This document shows, in pieces, positions 15,733-24,751 of a stretch of 64,000 nucleotides of DNA. A program made the position numbers and the translations under genes. Source of the DNA: Acetoanaerobium sticklandii (GTDB lineage Bacteria; Bacillota; Clostridia; Peptostreptococcales; Filifactoraceae); contig NC_014614.1 in NCBI RefSeq assembly GCF_000196455.1, positions 2,375,001-2,439,000 on the forward strand, written 5' to 3'. Within the stretch, counting starts at the first letter, position 1. Each line of letters begins with the position of its first letter. Below the pieces are notes generated by a model, which saw only the letters and a list, made by a program, of their open reading frames with translations, was not told the origin of the DNA and searched no databases.

Positions 15733-18054
15733 TTATTTTTGGTAGCTGTTTATCAGCGAGCCAGCTAAAAGTATTTCTTTTTCAGGCTTAGTAAGGTCAT
15801 TTAGCTCAAGTAACACTTTTTCTTTTTTATCCTTTCCTATGCAAAGAGCTTCAAATTTTGATTCTCCTGATATAAGAGCCTCTTTTATACCCTCTATCAA
15901 GATAATATCTCCTACTTCAAAATTTACAGCTTCTCCTTTTGCTAAAGTAAACGGAAGCATCCCCCAGTTTATAAGATTGCTTCTATAACGCTTTGTCGCA
16001 TATTCTACTGATATATTCGCAAGTCCTCCTAGCACTCTTTGGCAAGATGCCGCTTGCTCTCTAGCTGAACCATCTCCAGGCTTCAAAGCAAAAATGCAGC
16101 TTCCAAAATTTGTTTTGCTCAGAAAATCTGCTCTCTCATCCTCATTTATACCCTTTGCATCCATAACCTTATCCACTATAGCTTTAAGCTCTTCACGAAG
16201 ATTCATATATCCAGCTTCAAGTTCTAAATCAAAGTTCTTAGAAGCTTTAGCTCTATCTACATATCCAGGGTCTTTTCTGGATAAAGTAAACTCGGCAAGC
16301 TTTAAAGGATTCGATCTATATGAAGAGGTTTCTCCAGATGGAATAAGCTCATCAGTCGTAGTAACGCTGTCTAAAATTACACTATCAATTTTTAGCATGA
16401 TATTTTCACTTAGGCTCTTCATCTTAGGCCAATCTTTGATATTAGGTCCAAATCGAAGGTCTTCATTTTTGTTAGGCTTGGAAAATCCGAAGTACACTCT
16501 ATTATTATAAATCGCATCATCAAATTCATAGTTTGGAATGTAATCGTCAAAATCAATATCAGTAGCAGGAGTCAGATAGCCCTTGTTTGCAGATGTAGCT
16601 GCAATTGATAGGGCATCCATAAGTGCCACACTTGAAATCTGTCCATCAGACGGTTTAGATCCTTCTCTGCTAGGAAAATTTCTAGTAGTATGTCTAATGC
16701 TTAATGTTTTGTTGCCCGGAACATCAGAAGCTCCAAAGCATGGTCCACAAAAAGCAGTTTTTATATTTGCCCCAGCTTGCATAAGAGTAGGAATTACACC
16801 ATTTTTAATCAAACTCATATAAATAGGCTGGCTAGCAGGATAGACGCTTATATTATAGTAATCATCTCCCACGAAGCTTCCTTTTATAATATTAGCGGCA
16901 TTTACTATATTTTCGTAGCTTCCGCCTGCACACCCTGCAATTATTCCTTGGTCAACTTTAATTTTTCCATCTACTATTTTATCCACTAGATTAAGCTTTA
17001 AAGCCGAGTCTTCTAGTTGAAGATTTGCTTCTTTTTCAGCTATGCTAAGCACATCATATGGATTTGTTATTAAATCCTCCATACTGTATACATTACTAGG
17101 GTGAAAAGGCAATGCTATCATAGGCTTTATTTTGCTTAAATCTATTTTTATTATACTGTCATAATAAGCAATTGATTTAGGCTCCATTTTTTTATATGCA
17201 TCAGGTCTTTTATGAATTTCATAATACTCCTTAACCTTATCATCAGTCATCCAAATCGATGAAAGACAAGTGGTTTCAGTAGTCATTACATCTATACCAC
17301 TTCTAAAGTCTACAGATAAATCGAAAATTCCAGGGCCTATAAATTCAAGCACTTTGTTTTTGACAATACCCTTTGAAAATACTTCCTTAATAAGCGAAAG
17401 AGCTACGTCTTGAGGTCCTACACCCTTTTTCGGTTTGTTCTCAAGATAAATACCTACTACCTTTGGATAGGCTATATCATAAGTTTTGCCAAGAATCTGC
17501 TTCACAAGCTCTGGCCCACCTTCACCTATAGCTAGTGTCCCAAGAGCTCCATATCTAGTATGGCTGTCAGAACCTAAAATCATACTGCCAGATTTTGCCA
17601 TCATCTCTCTCATATATTGATGGATTACTGCCTGGTGTGCAGGTACATAGATTCCTCCATATTTTTTTGCCGCTGAGAGTCCAAAAATATGGTCATCTTC
17701 GTTTATTGTTCCTCCTACTGCACATAAGCTGTTGTGACAATTTGTAAGTACATATGGGATTGGAAATTGTTCTAAGGCACTTGCTCTAGCCGTTTGAATT
17801 ATTCCCACATAGGTTATATCATGAGAGGCCAAAGCATCAAATTTAAGTCTTAAGCCTTTCACGTTATCGCTAACGTTATGAGCCTCAAGAATTGAATATG
17901 TCATAGTATTTTTTATCATTTCATCTTTGCTTACTATATCTTCACCTTGAGCAGTCAAGAAATTACTTACTCTATCAGATGAGAAATCCTCTGCCATGCA
18001 AACAATCTCTCTACCTTTATAAATATATCCACCATCAGCAAAAACTTTTACCAT
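15733..18054 (-). CDS. Aconitase-family hydratase (YbhJ-like)
   Basis: This 773-residue protein has the aconitase/isopropylmalate isomerase fold with the small swivel domain fused at the C-terminus. The three cluster cysteines are C375 (AGCAGGS) and C436/C439 (FCGPC), so it should carry a [4Fe-4S] cluster. SDSHTRYGALG and SREGSKPSDG resemble active-site segments of aconitase, and the final domain includes YRSNLINWGMLPF. It is shorter and divergent from citrate-cycle aconitase and closer to the YbhJ-type hydratases of unknown substrate. The gene stands alone between the glutaredoxin and the ABC transporter, so context gives no substrate. Confidence 0.85.
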   Translation of the reverse strand: MVKVFADGGYIYKGREIVCMAEDFSSDRVSNFLTAQGEDIVSKDEMIKNTMTYSILEAHNVSDNVKGLRLKFDALASHDITYVGIIQTARASALEQFPIPYVLTNCHNSLCAVGGTINEDDHIFGLSAAKKYGGIYVPAHQAVIHQYMREMMAKSGSMILGSDSHTRYGALGTLAIGEGGPELVKQILGKTYDIAYPKVVGIYLENKPKKGVGPQDVALSLIKEVFSKGIVKNKVLEFIGPGIFDLSVDFRSGIDVMTTETTCLSSIWMTDDKVKEYYEIHKRPDAYKKMEPKSIAYYDSIIKIDLSKIKPMIALPFHPSNVYSMEDLITNPYDVLSIAEKEANLQLEDSALKLNLVDKIVDGKIKVDQGIIAGCAGGSYENIVNAANIIKGSFVGDDYYNISVYPASQPIYMSLIKNGVIPTLMQAGANIKTAFCGPCFGASDVPGNKTLSIRHTTRNFPSREGSKPSDGQISSVALMDALSIAATSANKGYLTPATDIDFDDYIPNYEFDDAIYNNRVYFGFSKPNKNEDLRFGPNIKDWPKMKSLSENIMLKIDSVILDSVTTTDELIPSGETSSYRSNPLKLAEFTLSRKDPGYVDRAKASKNFDLELEAGYMNLREELKAIVDKVMDAKGINEDERADFLSKTNFGSCIFALKPGDGSAREQAASCQRVLGGLANISVEYATKRYRSNLINWGMLPFTLAKGEAVNFEVGDIILIEGIKEALISGESKFEALCIGKDKKEKVLLELNDLTKPEKEILLAGSLINSYQK

Positions 18055-18087
18055 ATATTAGACCCTCCCAATCTCAATTTAGAACAT

Positions 18088-18116
18088 ATTATACGGTAAA
18101 TGCAGTTTTGAATCAA
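18088..18116 (-). promoter_or_regulatory. Sigma-A promoter of the hydratase gene
   Basis: The reverse strand has TTGATT (18116-18111), a 17-base spacer and TATAAT (18093-18088). The start would lie about 27 bases before the coding start, just ahead of the ribosome-binding site GGGAGGG. Confidence 0.7.
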
Positions 18117-18313
18117 TATAATTTCGTTTTTATATATTTAATATAATTTTTATAACTAATAACGAGCGTTTTTTGACTTTCAGAAAATGCATTCTTGCAA
18201 TTTTAAAATCTTTTTATTCATTTTATTGGTTTGCGTTGCAACATTATATTATTCGGTCTGATTATTAATTATAAATTTCTAATTATTTTTCTAATTATTT
18301 TTCTTATTATTTT

Positions 18314-18952
18314 CTATTTGTTCTTATGGATTTCAATTTTTTCGATTATTTTAAGAGGTGGTCCATCCACAATATAGATGTAATCAGAAAAACTAAGAGC
18401 TTCTTGCATATCGTGAGTAACAAAGACTATATATGAGTTTTCTTTTATATCCGATTCTAGCAAGTAATTTATAAGCTCAGTTTTCAATTTAAAATCTAAC
18501 CCTTTAAATGGCTCATCTAAAATAAATACCTCTCCCCTATAAGAAAGCGCTCTTGCAAAGCTCACTCTTCTTTGCATTCCTCCAGATAGCTCACTTGGAT
18601 AAGCATTAATAAATTTCCCTAAGCCAACTATATTTAGATATTTTTCTGCAATTTGTTTTGCTTCTTCATCGCAGTACCTGTCCCTTAGCACAAACAATAC
18701 ATTTTCTAAAGCTGTAGCCCAAGGAAGTAGCCTGTCTTCTTGAAACACATATGAGAATTTTTTATTATCAAGGTTGAGTTTCTCGCCTAACTCAATCTTA
18801 TTTATACCAGTAAGAGCATTTAAAAGAGTTGTTTTTCCACAGCCTGAAGCTCCAAATATGCAGTGAACTTTACCTTTTTCAAGAGAGATAGAAAAATTCT
18901 CTAGTACTTTTAGATTCCCGTAGCTTATATTGATGTTATTAAGAGCTATCAT
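18314..18952 (-). CDS. ABC transporter ATPase, SsuB/TauB/NrtD type
   Basis: This 212-residue ATPase has Walker A FGASGCGKTT (about 33-42), signature LSGGMQRRVSFARAL and Walker B VFILDEPFKGLD, and the short format of the nitrate/sulfonate/taurine/thiamine-precursor family. Its ATG overlaps the permease stop. The order binding protein - permease - ATPase is the normal one for this family. The substrate cannot be told: no sulfonatase, thiamine gene or TPP riboswitch is near. Confidence 0.92.
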   Translation of the reverse strand: MIALNNINISYGNLKVLENFSISLEKGKVHCIFGASGCGKTTLLNALTGINKIELGEKLNLDNKKFSYVFQEDRLLPWATALENVLFVLRDRYCDEEAKQIAEKYLNIVGLGKFINAYPSELSGGMQRRVSFARALSYRGEVFILDEPFKGLDFKLKTELINYLLESDIKENSYIVFVTHDMQEALSFSDYIYIVDGPPLKIIEKIEIHKNK

Positions 18953-19713
18953 AATCTTTCACTTCCCATTTTTTTCTTCATAAGGCTTACAAAGAAAACC
19001 TCAAAGACATAGCTAAGACCTATCACAGTGATAGTCCAAGCAAATAACCCTGGTATATCAAGGTATGCCTTTGCTGCATATAGATTCCCTCCTATGGAAT
19101 GTCTCGGATTGCTTAGCACTTCTGCCGCAACAGTCACCTTCCACCCTAGACCGAGAGCCTGCACGGAGCTAGATACAAAATAAGGTTTTAATGAAAGAAG
19201 ATATATTTTCTTTATGATTTGTTTTTTGCTTACATCATATATATGTGCCATTTCAAGCAGTTTTTTATCTACATTCCTTATCCCTGCAACAGTATTTGTC
19301 CACACTAGAGGAAAACACATCAGAAAACAAATGAATATAGGTGAGTTTGTAGATGAAAACCAAATCAATGCAAGTATTATAAAAGACATAACAGGCGTAG
19401 ATTTAATAGCAACCATAGCTGGATTCAATATTTCATAGACCAAATCATTCATTCCAGAGATTATTCCAACAGCTATCCCTAAGATTATCGACAAGATAAC
19501 TCCTAGACCTACTCTATACACTGAATACATTATGGACATCCAAAATGCCTTTTCAGCTCCAAGCTCCGTTAATCTTGAAAACACTTGAAAAGGGGCAGGG
19601 AGATATAAATCCCTACCCACTATGATATAGCCTATCTGCCACACCATTATCCAAAATCCTATAATTAATATAGTTTTTATATAGCTTTTAGTTTTGATAG
19701 TAGAATCCATCAT
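18949..19713 (-). CDS. ABC transporter permease, SsuC/TauC type
   Basis: This 254-residue permease has about six membrane segments and the coupling region MAHIYDVSKKQIIKKIYLLS typical of SsuC/TauC/NrtB. It overlaps the binding-protein gene by 26 bases at its start, so translation is coupled. The start used here (MMDSTIKTKSYIK) has the alternative Met2. Confidence 0.9.
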   Translation of the reverse strand: MMDSTIKTKSYIKTILIIGFWIMVWQIGYIIVGRDLYLPAPFQVFSRLTELGAEKAFWMSIMYSVYRVGLGVILSIILGIAVGIISGMNDLVYEILNPAMVAIKSTPVMSFIILALIWFSSTNSPIFICFLMCFPLVWTNTVAGIRNVDKKLLEMAHIYDVSKKQIIKKIYLLSLKPYFVSSSVQALGLGWKVTVAAEVLSNPRHSIGGNLYAAKAYLDIPGLFAWTITVIGLSYVFEVFFVSLMKKKMGSERL

Positions 19714-20716
19714 CAGCTAATTTTCCCCCAATGGACTTAGGTTCAAAATCGAACAGTATCTGGTAGTAAGAAGTAAGAGAATCCTTTGCATCCATTCCTT
19801 CAATATATACTATATTAGAATAAGGAATAGCTTTTAGAGCAACTGCTGCATTTGGCAGGATTTTATGCTTTTCCATCAAGGTTGCTGCTTTTTCTGACTC
19901 GTTATTTACAAAATCTACAGAAGCTTTGTATTCATCCATAAACTGTTGAACTAACTCTTTATGCTCATTTGCAAATCCTTTTTGAACTATAATGCAACCC
20001 ATAGGAAGATCCGAGTCTGTTCCTGATGCTGCTTTATATTCAGCAGTAATATCAAGGGCTATTCTCAAATCAGGATTTTTCATCATAGCCGTAGTAACAT
20101 GAGGCTGAGGAAGCATACCTAGCTTCACATCTCCAGATGCCATTGCCGCAGCTAAATCAGCATGCTGAAGTGTAAAATCTACCATCACATCTTTATCTTG
20201 CTCCATAGCATTTTGTTTTAATATGTACTGCATTACGAAATCAGGAGTAGCTCCCTTTCCACTTGCCGCCATAGTCTTTCCTTTAAGGTCAGCTATAGAA
20301 TTTACTTCTTGTCCATTTTCAAGTACATATACAACACCAAGAGTGTTTACTGCAAGAAGCTGTACTTCTCTTTGAGTTTTATTATATAAAGTAAGCGCTA
20401 AATTCGTAGGAACAGCTGCAATATCTATTTCTTTGCTTATAACTTTTCCCACTATATCATCAGGGCTTTCTAGTAAACTGATATCGTAATCAATCGCAGA
20501 TTCTCCTAGCTCATCATTTTCCATCAGCTGTACCATTCCCATACCAGTAGGTCCTTTTAGAGCTGCTATTTTCATAGTTTCTTTTTGAACCTCGACTTGC
20601 TCAGGCTCTGGCTCCGGTGTAGCCTCAGGTACTGGCTGGCTTTGACTGCATCCAGCTAAAGAAACTACTAAAAATAATGAGGCTACAATTGAAATTAATT
20701 TTTTCTTGCTTTTCAT
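19688..20716 (-). CDS. ABC transporter substrate-binding lipoprotein, SsuA/TauA (NMT1) type
   Basis: This 342-residue binding protein starts with a lipoprotein signal ending in the lipobox LAGC near residue 23, followed by a Pro/Glu-rich linker, then the NMT1/SsuA-like domain (KIAALKGPTGMGMVQLME, IDIAAVPTNLALTLYNKT, DLKGKTMAASGKGATPDFVM). I chose the ATG at 20716 because GGAGGGG precedes it; the open frame reaches 20755 but the extra residues are not a signal peptide. TGMG near the N-terminus is also seen in binding proteins of uncertain ligand. The ligand is unknown. Confidence 0.88.
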   Translation of the reverse strand: MKSKKKLISIVASLFLVVSLAGCSQSQPVPEATPEPEPEQVEVQKETMKIAALKGPTGMGMVQLMENDELGESAIDYDISLLESPDDIVGKVISKEIDIAAVPTNLALTLYNKTQREVQLLAVNTLGVVYVLENGQEVNSIADLKGKTMAASGKGATPDFVMQYILKQNAMEQDKDVMVDFTLQHADLAAAMASGDVKLGMLPQPHVTTAMMKNPDLRIALDITAEYKAASGTDSDLPMGCIIVQKGFANEHKELVQQFMDEYKASVDFVNNESEKAATLMEKHKILPNAAVALKAIPYSNIVYIEGMDAKDSLTSYYQILFDFEPKSIGGKLADDGFYYQN

Positions 20717-20778
20717 TACATCCCCTCCAATACATATTTTATTTCTATAATACACCTTTTTTTCAAAAAAAGAACCCT

Positions 20779-20826
20779 AACTGACCAACTCGAGCCAGAA
20801 AGGGCAAAATATTTTTAGGGTTATAC
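20779..20826 (-). terminator. Terminator of the GGDEF-hemerythrin gene
   Basis: AACCCTAA, overlapping the stop codon on the reverse strand, pairs with TTAGGGTT across a loop of about 25 bases, and a run of seven T follows. The large loop is unusual for a simple terminator. Confidence 0.6.
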
Positions 20827-23238
20827 TTTTTCTAGATATGGAAAATACAGTCTATCTTGTCTATAAAGATGATCTGCTATTACTTCAAATATAATAAAGT
20901 TAAGCACCTCTATAATTTCAACTTCATCTTTTTGAAACTTATCAATAAAAAGCTTAGCATTGTTCATTAAATTCATATGAGATACTGCGTGATAATTCAC
21001 TTCAGGATAACCTATTTCTCTTAAAACTTCTTCCTCATAATCAAAATGCTCCTTCAAATCATCTATAATCTTCATAAGAGATTCAAGTTGCTCTTCTTTA
21101 GTTTTGATAGAAAGTATCGTTTCAAATATTTCATTAGAGTCATCAAACAACTCCTTATGCTGAGCATCTATTCCTTCATGTCCTGATTCAAACTTCGATG
21201 ACCATACCACCTTTAAAAAATCTGATGAATCTAGTACTTTTAATTCCTCAGCACGCGGCATCACCTTATTTCTTCCTGAATTTTTTGCTTCATAAAGAGC
21301 TTCATCTGCTTTTTGAACTAAATTTTCAGGTGCAACAAGGCTATGCTTATCAAAAGTAGCCACGCCTATACTAACTGTAACTACATCAGAAATTTTCGAA
21401 TCCTTGTGCTCCATCTTCATAGCCTCAACATTTGCTCTTAAAGTTTCAGCCACCTTTATAGCTCCTATCTCATCGGTATCGGGAAGCAGAACTACAAACT
21501 CCTCTCCTCCATATCTTGCAGCTATATCTGTGGCTCTTTTTATAGTTGTCTTTAGAACTTTCGCTACTGTTTTTAAACACTCATCGCCTTGCAGGTGTCC
21601 ATAGGCGTCGTTGTATAGCTTGAAAAAATCTACATCAAGCATAATAATCGATAATTTCTCACCAGTACGCTTCATTCTAAAATATTCAAGCATAATCTGT
21701 TCATCTAGATATCTTCTATTTGCTAGTCCTGTCATACCATCTGTAAGTGAGTTTCTTTCAGCTACTTCCTTTTCTTTTTTAAGTTGCTGGGCTAACTCTG
21801 TAGCTGCAAATTCAGCTTTTTTCTTTTCTGTTATATCAACTATACTCGTTCTGAATCCCTTAAACTCTTTTTTATCACTAATTACATGTCTCCAATTTAT
21901 CAATATCCACTTGCAGCTTCCATCCTTACTTTTTATTCTAGCTTCAGATGTCCCGTTTTTTTGCATCTCAAGAGTAGTTTTAAATTTCTGGTCTAAAATC
22001 TCCTGGCTATCATCTGAAATTAATAGATTCCTGATTAAATCATCCTTTTCAAAACTCTCTTCTAAAGTAAATCCTGTAATTTCTTCTACCAAATCATTGG
22101 TCCAAACTAGTACTCCTTTTTCATCAAACCAAGCTTCCCAAGAAGCGGAGCTCATGGCAATAGTTTCAAACTTATTTTTACTTTCTTGAAGTATTTCCTC
22201 TATTTCCTTAAGCTCTGTCACATCTCTTGCAATACTGATAATAAAAACTTCATCCTCTATAGTAATAGTAGAAACAGACATGCTTCCTATAAATTTAGTT
22301 TTATTTTTTCTTACAAATCTGTTTTCATAATGACTTAATTTTTTATTTATTTTTAAATCATTTGCAAATTTTGCTCTCGTCTCACTATTTTCCCATATAT
22401 TTAGTTCCAGAGTAGTTTTACCAACTACTTCATCAGTCTCGTATCCTAAAGTATCTAGAAAAACTTTATTTGCAAGTATTATCTCTCCGTCAGACAGTTT
22501 TGATACTAATATTAAATCAGGACTTGTTTCAATTATAGTTAAAAACTTAAGTCTTTCTTTTTCTGCCTTCAAACGCTCTTTTTCTTCTCTCTCTACAAGA
22601 TTTTTATTAATAAGAAGTATTAGGCCCAAAGTTCCTAAAGTGCAAACTAAAAGCACCATAATATAGCTAAATATCAATATTATGTCGTAGATTTCGGGAT
22701 GAGTTGGTAAAATAAAAATCACAATCGCAGCTCTAGTAATCCAGTAAATAGCATTAAGTGAAAAAGTTGCTATCATAAAATTCATATTATCTTTGTTGTC
22801 ATCCGACTTGGATAAATAAAGTCTTCTGACTATTAAAACAGAGAAAACTAACAACACTATAGATGTGGTTAACATGCGCAATACTGTAATCTCTGAGAAT
22901 ACAGAAAAGTATATCAATACTATAATTCCTGTGGCTAGAATTGTTTTTAATTTATTTACTTTTATATTTTTATTTAAATACGATTCAATTGCTATAAAAA
23001 AAGCTCCTTGACCAAAAATCGTAAGTGCATTTGATACTATAAGAGCTCCTCTATTTAAAGAAGGAAACGTCCTTAAATATATAGTCAACAAACCTACAAC
23101 TCTAAGTCCCATCCCTAGAACCCACCACATTATAAACTGCTCTTTTTTATGCATTTTAACATGAAAAATAAGTGCTATAAATTGAAATACTATAGCAATA
23201 GTTATCCCTATTGTTGCACTGTATACATCAAAATTCAA
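20821..23238 (-). CDS. Membrane PAS-PAS-GGDEF diguanylate cyclase with C-terminal hemerythrin domain
   Basis: This 805-residue protein has an N-terminal module of about seven membrane helices (1-215), two PAS domains (about 230-345 and 350-470), a GGDEF domain with GGEEF at 577-581 and the inhibitory RATD site at 568-571, and a hemerythrin domain (about 675-805). All seven iron ligands of bacteriohemerythrin are present: H694, H731, E735, H750, H754, H790, D795. It should make c-di-GMP under control of oxygen bound at the di-iron site, plus membrane or PAS signals. The start is a TTG with AGGGGG 7 bases upstream. The gene after it on the other side (24514) encodes a shorter paralogue. Confidence 0.93.
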   Translation of the reverse strand: MNFDVYSATIGITIAIVFQFIALIFHVKMHKKEQFIMWWVLGMGLRVVGLLTIYLRTFPSLNRGALIVSNALTIFGQGAFFIAIESYLNKNIKVNKLKTILATGIIVLIYFSVFSEITVLRMLTTSIVLLVFSVLIVRRLYLSKSDDNKDNMNFMIATFSLNAIYWITRAAIVIFILPTHPEIYDIILIFSYIMVLLVCTLGTLGLILLINKNLVEREEKERLKAEKERLKFLTIIETSPDLILVSKLSDGEIILANKVFLDTLGYETDEVVGKTTLELNIWENSETRAKFANDLKINKKLSHYENRFVRKNKTKFIGSMSVSTITIEDEVFIISIARDVTELKEIEEILQESKNKFETIAMSSASWEAWFDEKGVLVWTNDLVEEITGFTLEESFEKDDLIRNLLISDDSQEILDQKFKTTLEMQKNGTSEARIKSKDGSCKWILINWRHVISDKKEFKGFRTSIVDITEKKKAEFAATELAQQLKKEKEVAERNSLTDGMTGLANRRYLDEQIMLEYFRMKRTGEKLSIIMLDVDFFKLYNDAYGHLQGDECLKTVAKVLKTTIKRATDIAARYGGEEFVVLLPDTDEIGAIKVAETLRANVEAMKMEHKDSKISDVVTVSIGVATFDKHSLVAPENLVQKADEALYEAKNSGRNKVMPRAEELKVLDSSDFLKVVWSSKFESGHEGIDAQHKELFDDSNEIFETILSIKTKEEQLESLMKIIDDLKEHFDYEEEVLREIGYPEVNYHAVSHMNLMNNAKLFIDKFQKDEVEIIEVLNFIIFEVIADHLYRQDRLYFPYLEKV

Positions 23239-23473
23239 TATTCTACCCCCTTAAACTTATTCTTCCTCTATTTATAATTTAAAATAGTTTTTAACCATCT
23301 TTAATACTCAATTAATTAACTTTATAATTCATTCTACCATAATTTATCGGAATAAAACTGACTTTAATATATGTTTATAAATCACAAATCATATGCTCTA
23401 TTTCAAAATTAAAATTCTTAATTTACTCTATAACATCTTTTATAAAAAAATAAAGAGGTGTAATATTACCTCT

Positions 23474-24514
23474 TTACAAATTTGCTGCAACAACCTGGTT
23501 TCTTCCATAATCCTTTGCAAGATATAAAGCTTCGTCAGCCTGCTGTATTAGCATATTGCATGGCAACTTTGTATCTCTATTAAACGTTGCTACCCCTACG
23601 CTTACAGTTACATAGCTAGAAACATCCGAAAGCTCATGTATTATTTTTAGATTCTCAATATTTTTCTTCATGCTAGTTGCCATCATATGAGCCTCTTCTT
23701 TGCCTGTGTTTGGAAGCAACACTACAAATTCCTCTCCTCCATATCTAGCAACCAAATCCGTAGCTCTTTTAACACTGTTATTAAGTTCATTCGCAACAAT
23801 TTTTAAGCATTCATCACCCTGCATATGACCATAGGTATCGTTATATAGTTTAAAGTAATCTACATCTATCATTATGATGGATAGCTCCATCCAAGTTCTT
23901 TTCATCCTTGCAAATTCATAGAAAATCCTATCCTCTAAATACCTTCTATTGGCTAGTCCTGTAAGTCCATCCGTCAAAGAATTCTTCTCCGCTATTTCTT
24001 TTTCAAGCTTCAACTGTTCTGCTAATTCTTTATATTTTCTTTCGCTTTCCAAAAGCTTTTTCTCTGTTTCTCTTACCTTTGTGACATCTCTAATAATAGA
24101 GATTATATATTCCTCTCCATCAATACTCATTTTGTTGGCTGAAATACATCCAAGAAATTTACTACCATCCTTAGCATATAAATAGTCTTCATATTTTTCT
24201 ATGTTTTCACTATTTTTTATGGCATTTAGAAAATTTTCTCTTGAACATTGGTCTTTCCATATTTTTATAGATACAGTAGTCTCATCTAAAAGCTCTTCCA
24301 TAGAATACTGCATTTTTTGCATAAAATTATTATTCGCTATAACAATTTTCCCGTCACTTAGATTAGTAACAACAACAGAATCTGGACTAGTTTCTATTAT
24401 AGTCATAAATTTTAACTTTTCTTTTTTAAATTTATTTATGAAATAGTTTAGAATAAAAGTTAAAAATATTCCTACTACAAATCCTCCTATAAGAAAACTA
24501 AATAAATCTATCAT
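23474..24514 (-). CDS. PAS-GGDEF diguanylate cyclase, one membrane helix
   Basis: This 346-residue protein has one N-terminal membrane helix (about 3-25), a PAS domain (about 35-155), a coiled coil and a GGDEF domain with GGEEF and the inhibitory RATD site. Its PAS and GGDEF parts closely resemble those of the neighbouring 805-residue protein (both have LKF-TIIETSPD, LSDG-I-AN and LTDG-TGLANRRYL), so the two arose by duplication, one gaining or losing PAS2 and hemerythrin. I set the start at ATG 24514, where GGAGG precedes; the open frame extends to 24565 without a ribosome-binding site. Confidence 0.9.
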   Translation of the reverse strand: MIDLFSFLIGGFVVGIFLTFILNYFINKFKKEKLKFMTIIETSPDSVVVTNLSDGKIVIANNNFMQKMQYSMEELLDETTVSIKIWKDQCSRENFLNAIKNSENIEKYEDYLYAKDGSKFLGCISANKMSIDGEEYIISIIRDVTKVRETEKKLLESERKYKELAEQLKLEKEIAEKNSLTDGLTGLANRRYLEDRIFYEFARMKRTWMELSIIMIDVDYFKLYNDTYGHMQGDECLKIVANELNNSVKRATDLVARYGGEEFVVLLPNTGKEEAHMMATSMKKNIENLKIIHELSDVSSYVTVSVGVATFNRDTKLPCNMLIQQADEALYLAKDYGRNQVVAANL

Positions 24515-24751
24515 AACTAACCTCCAGAAATATTTGGATATTATTAAACACGGAATTCGTTTCAATAAAATAAGTAAAATTTTTTTATCTTTGATTATAA
24601 TTCTATCATATTAGGACTATTAATAATAGATATTATGGTAAAATAGTCTTATTGATTTTTAGTTTTATTTTCTTAGTTATCGAGAATAATTGAAAGCATT
24701 ATTGTTTAACTATATAATTTATATATAATAGTTTTGAAAGGACCAAATAGC

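Noticed and set aside
20756..20826. A riboswitch upstream of the SsuA-like gene
   Set aside because: The large-loop hairpin overlaps the stop of the preceding gene and ends in a T-run, so a terminator explains it; no TPP, SAM or other known aptamer pattern is seen.
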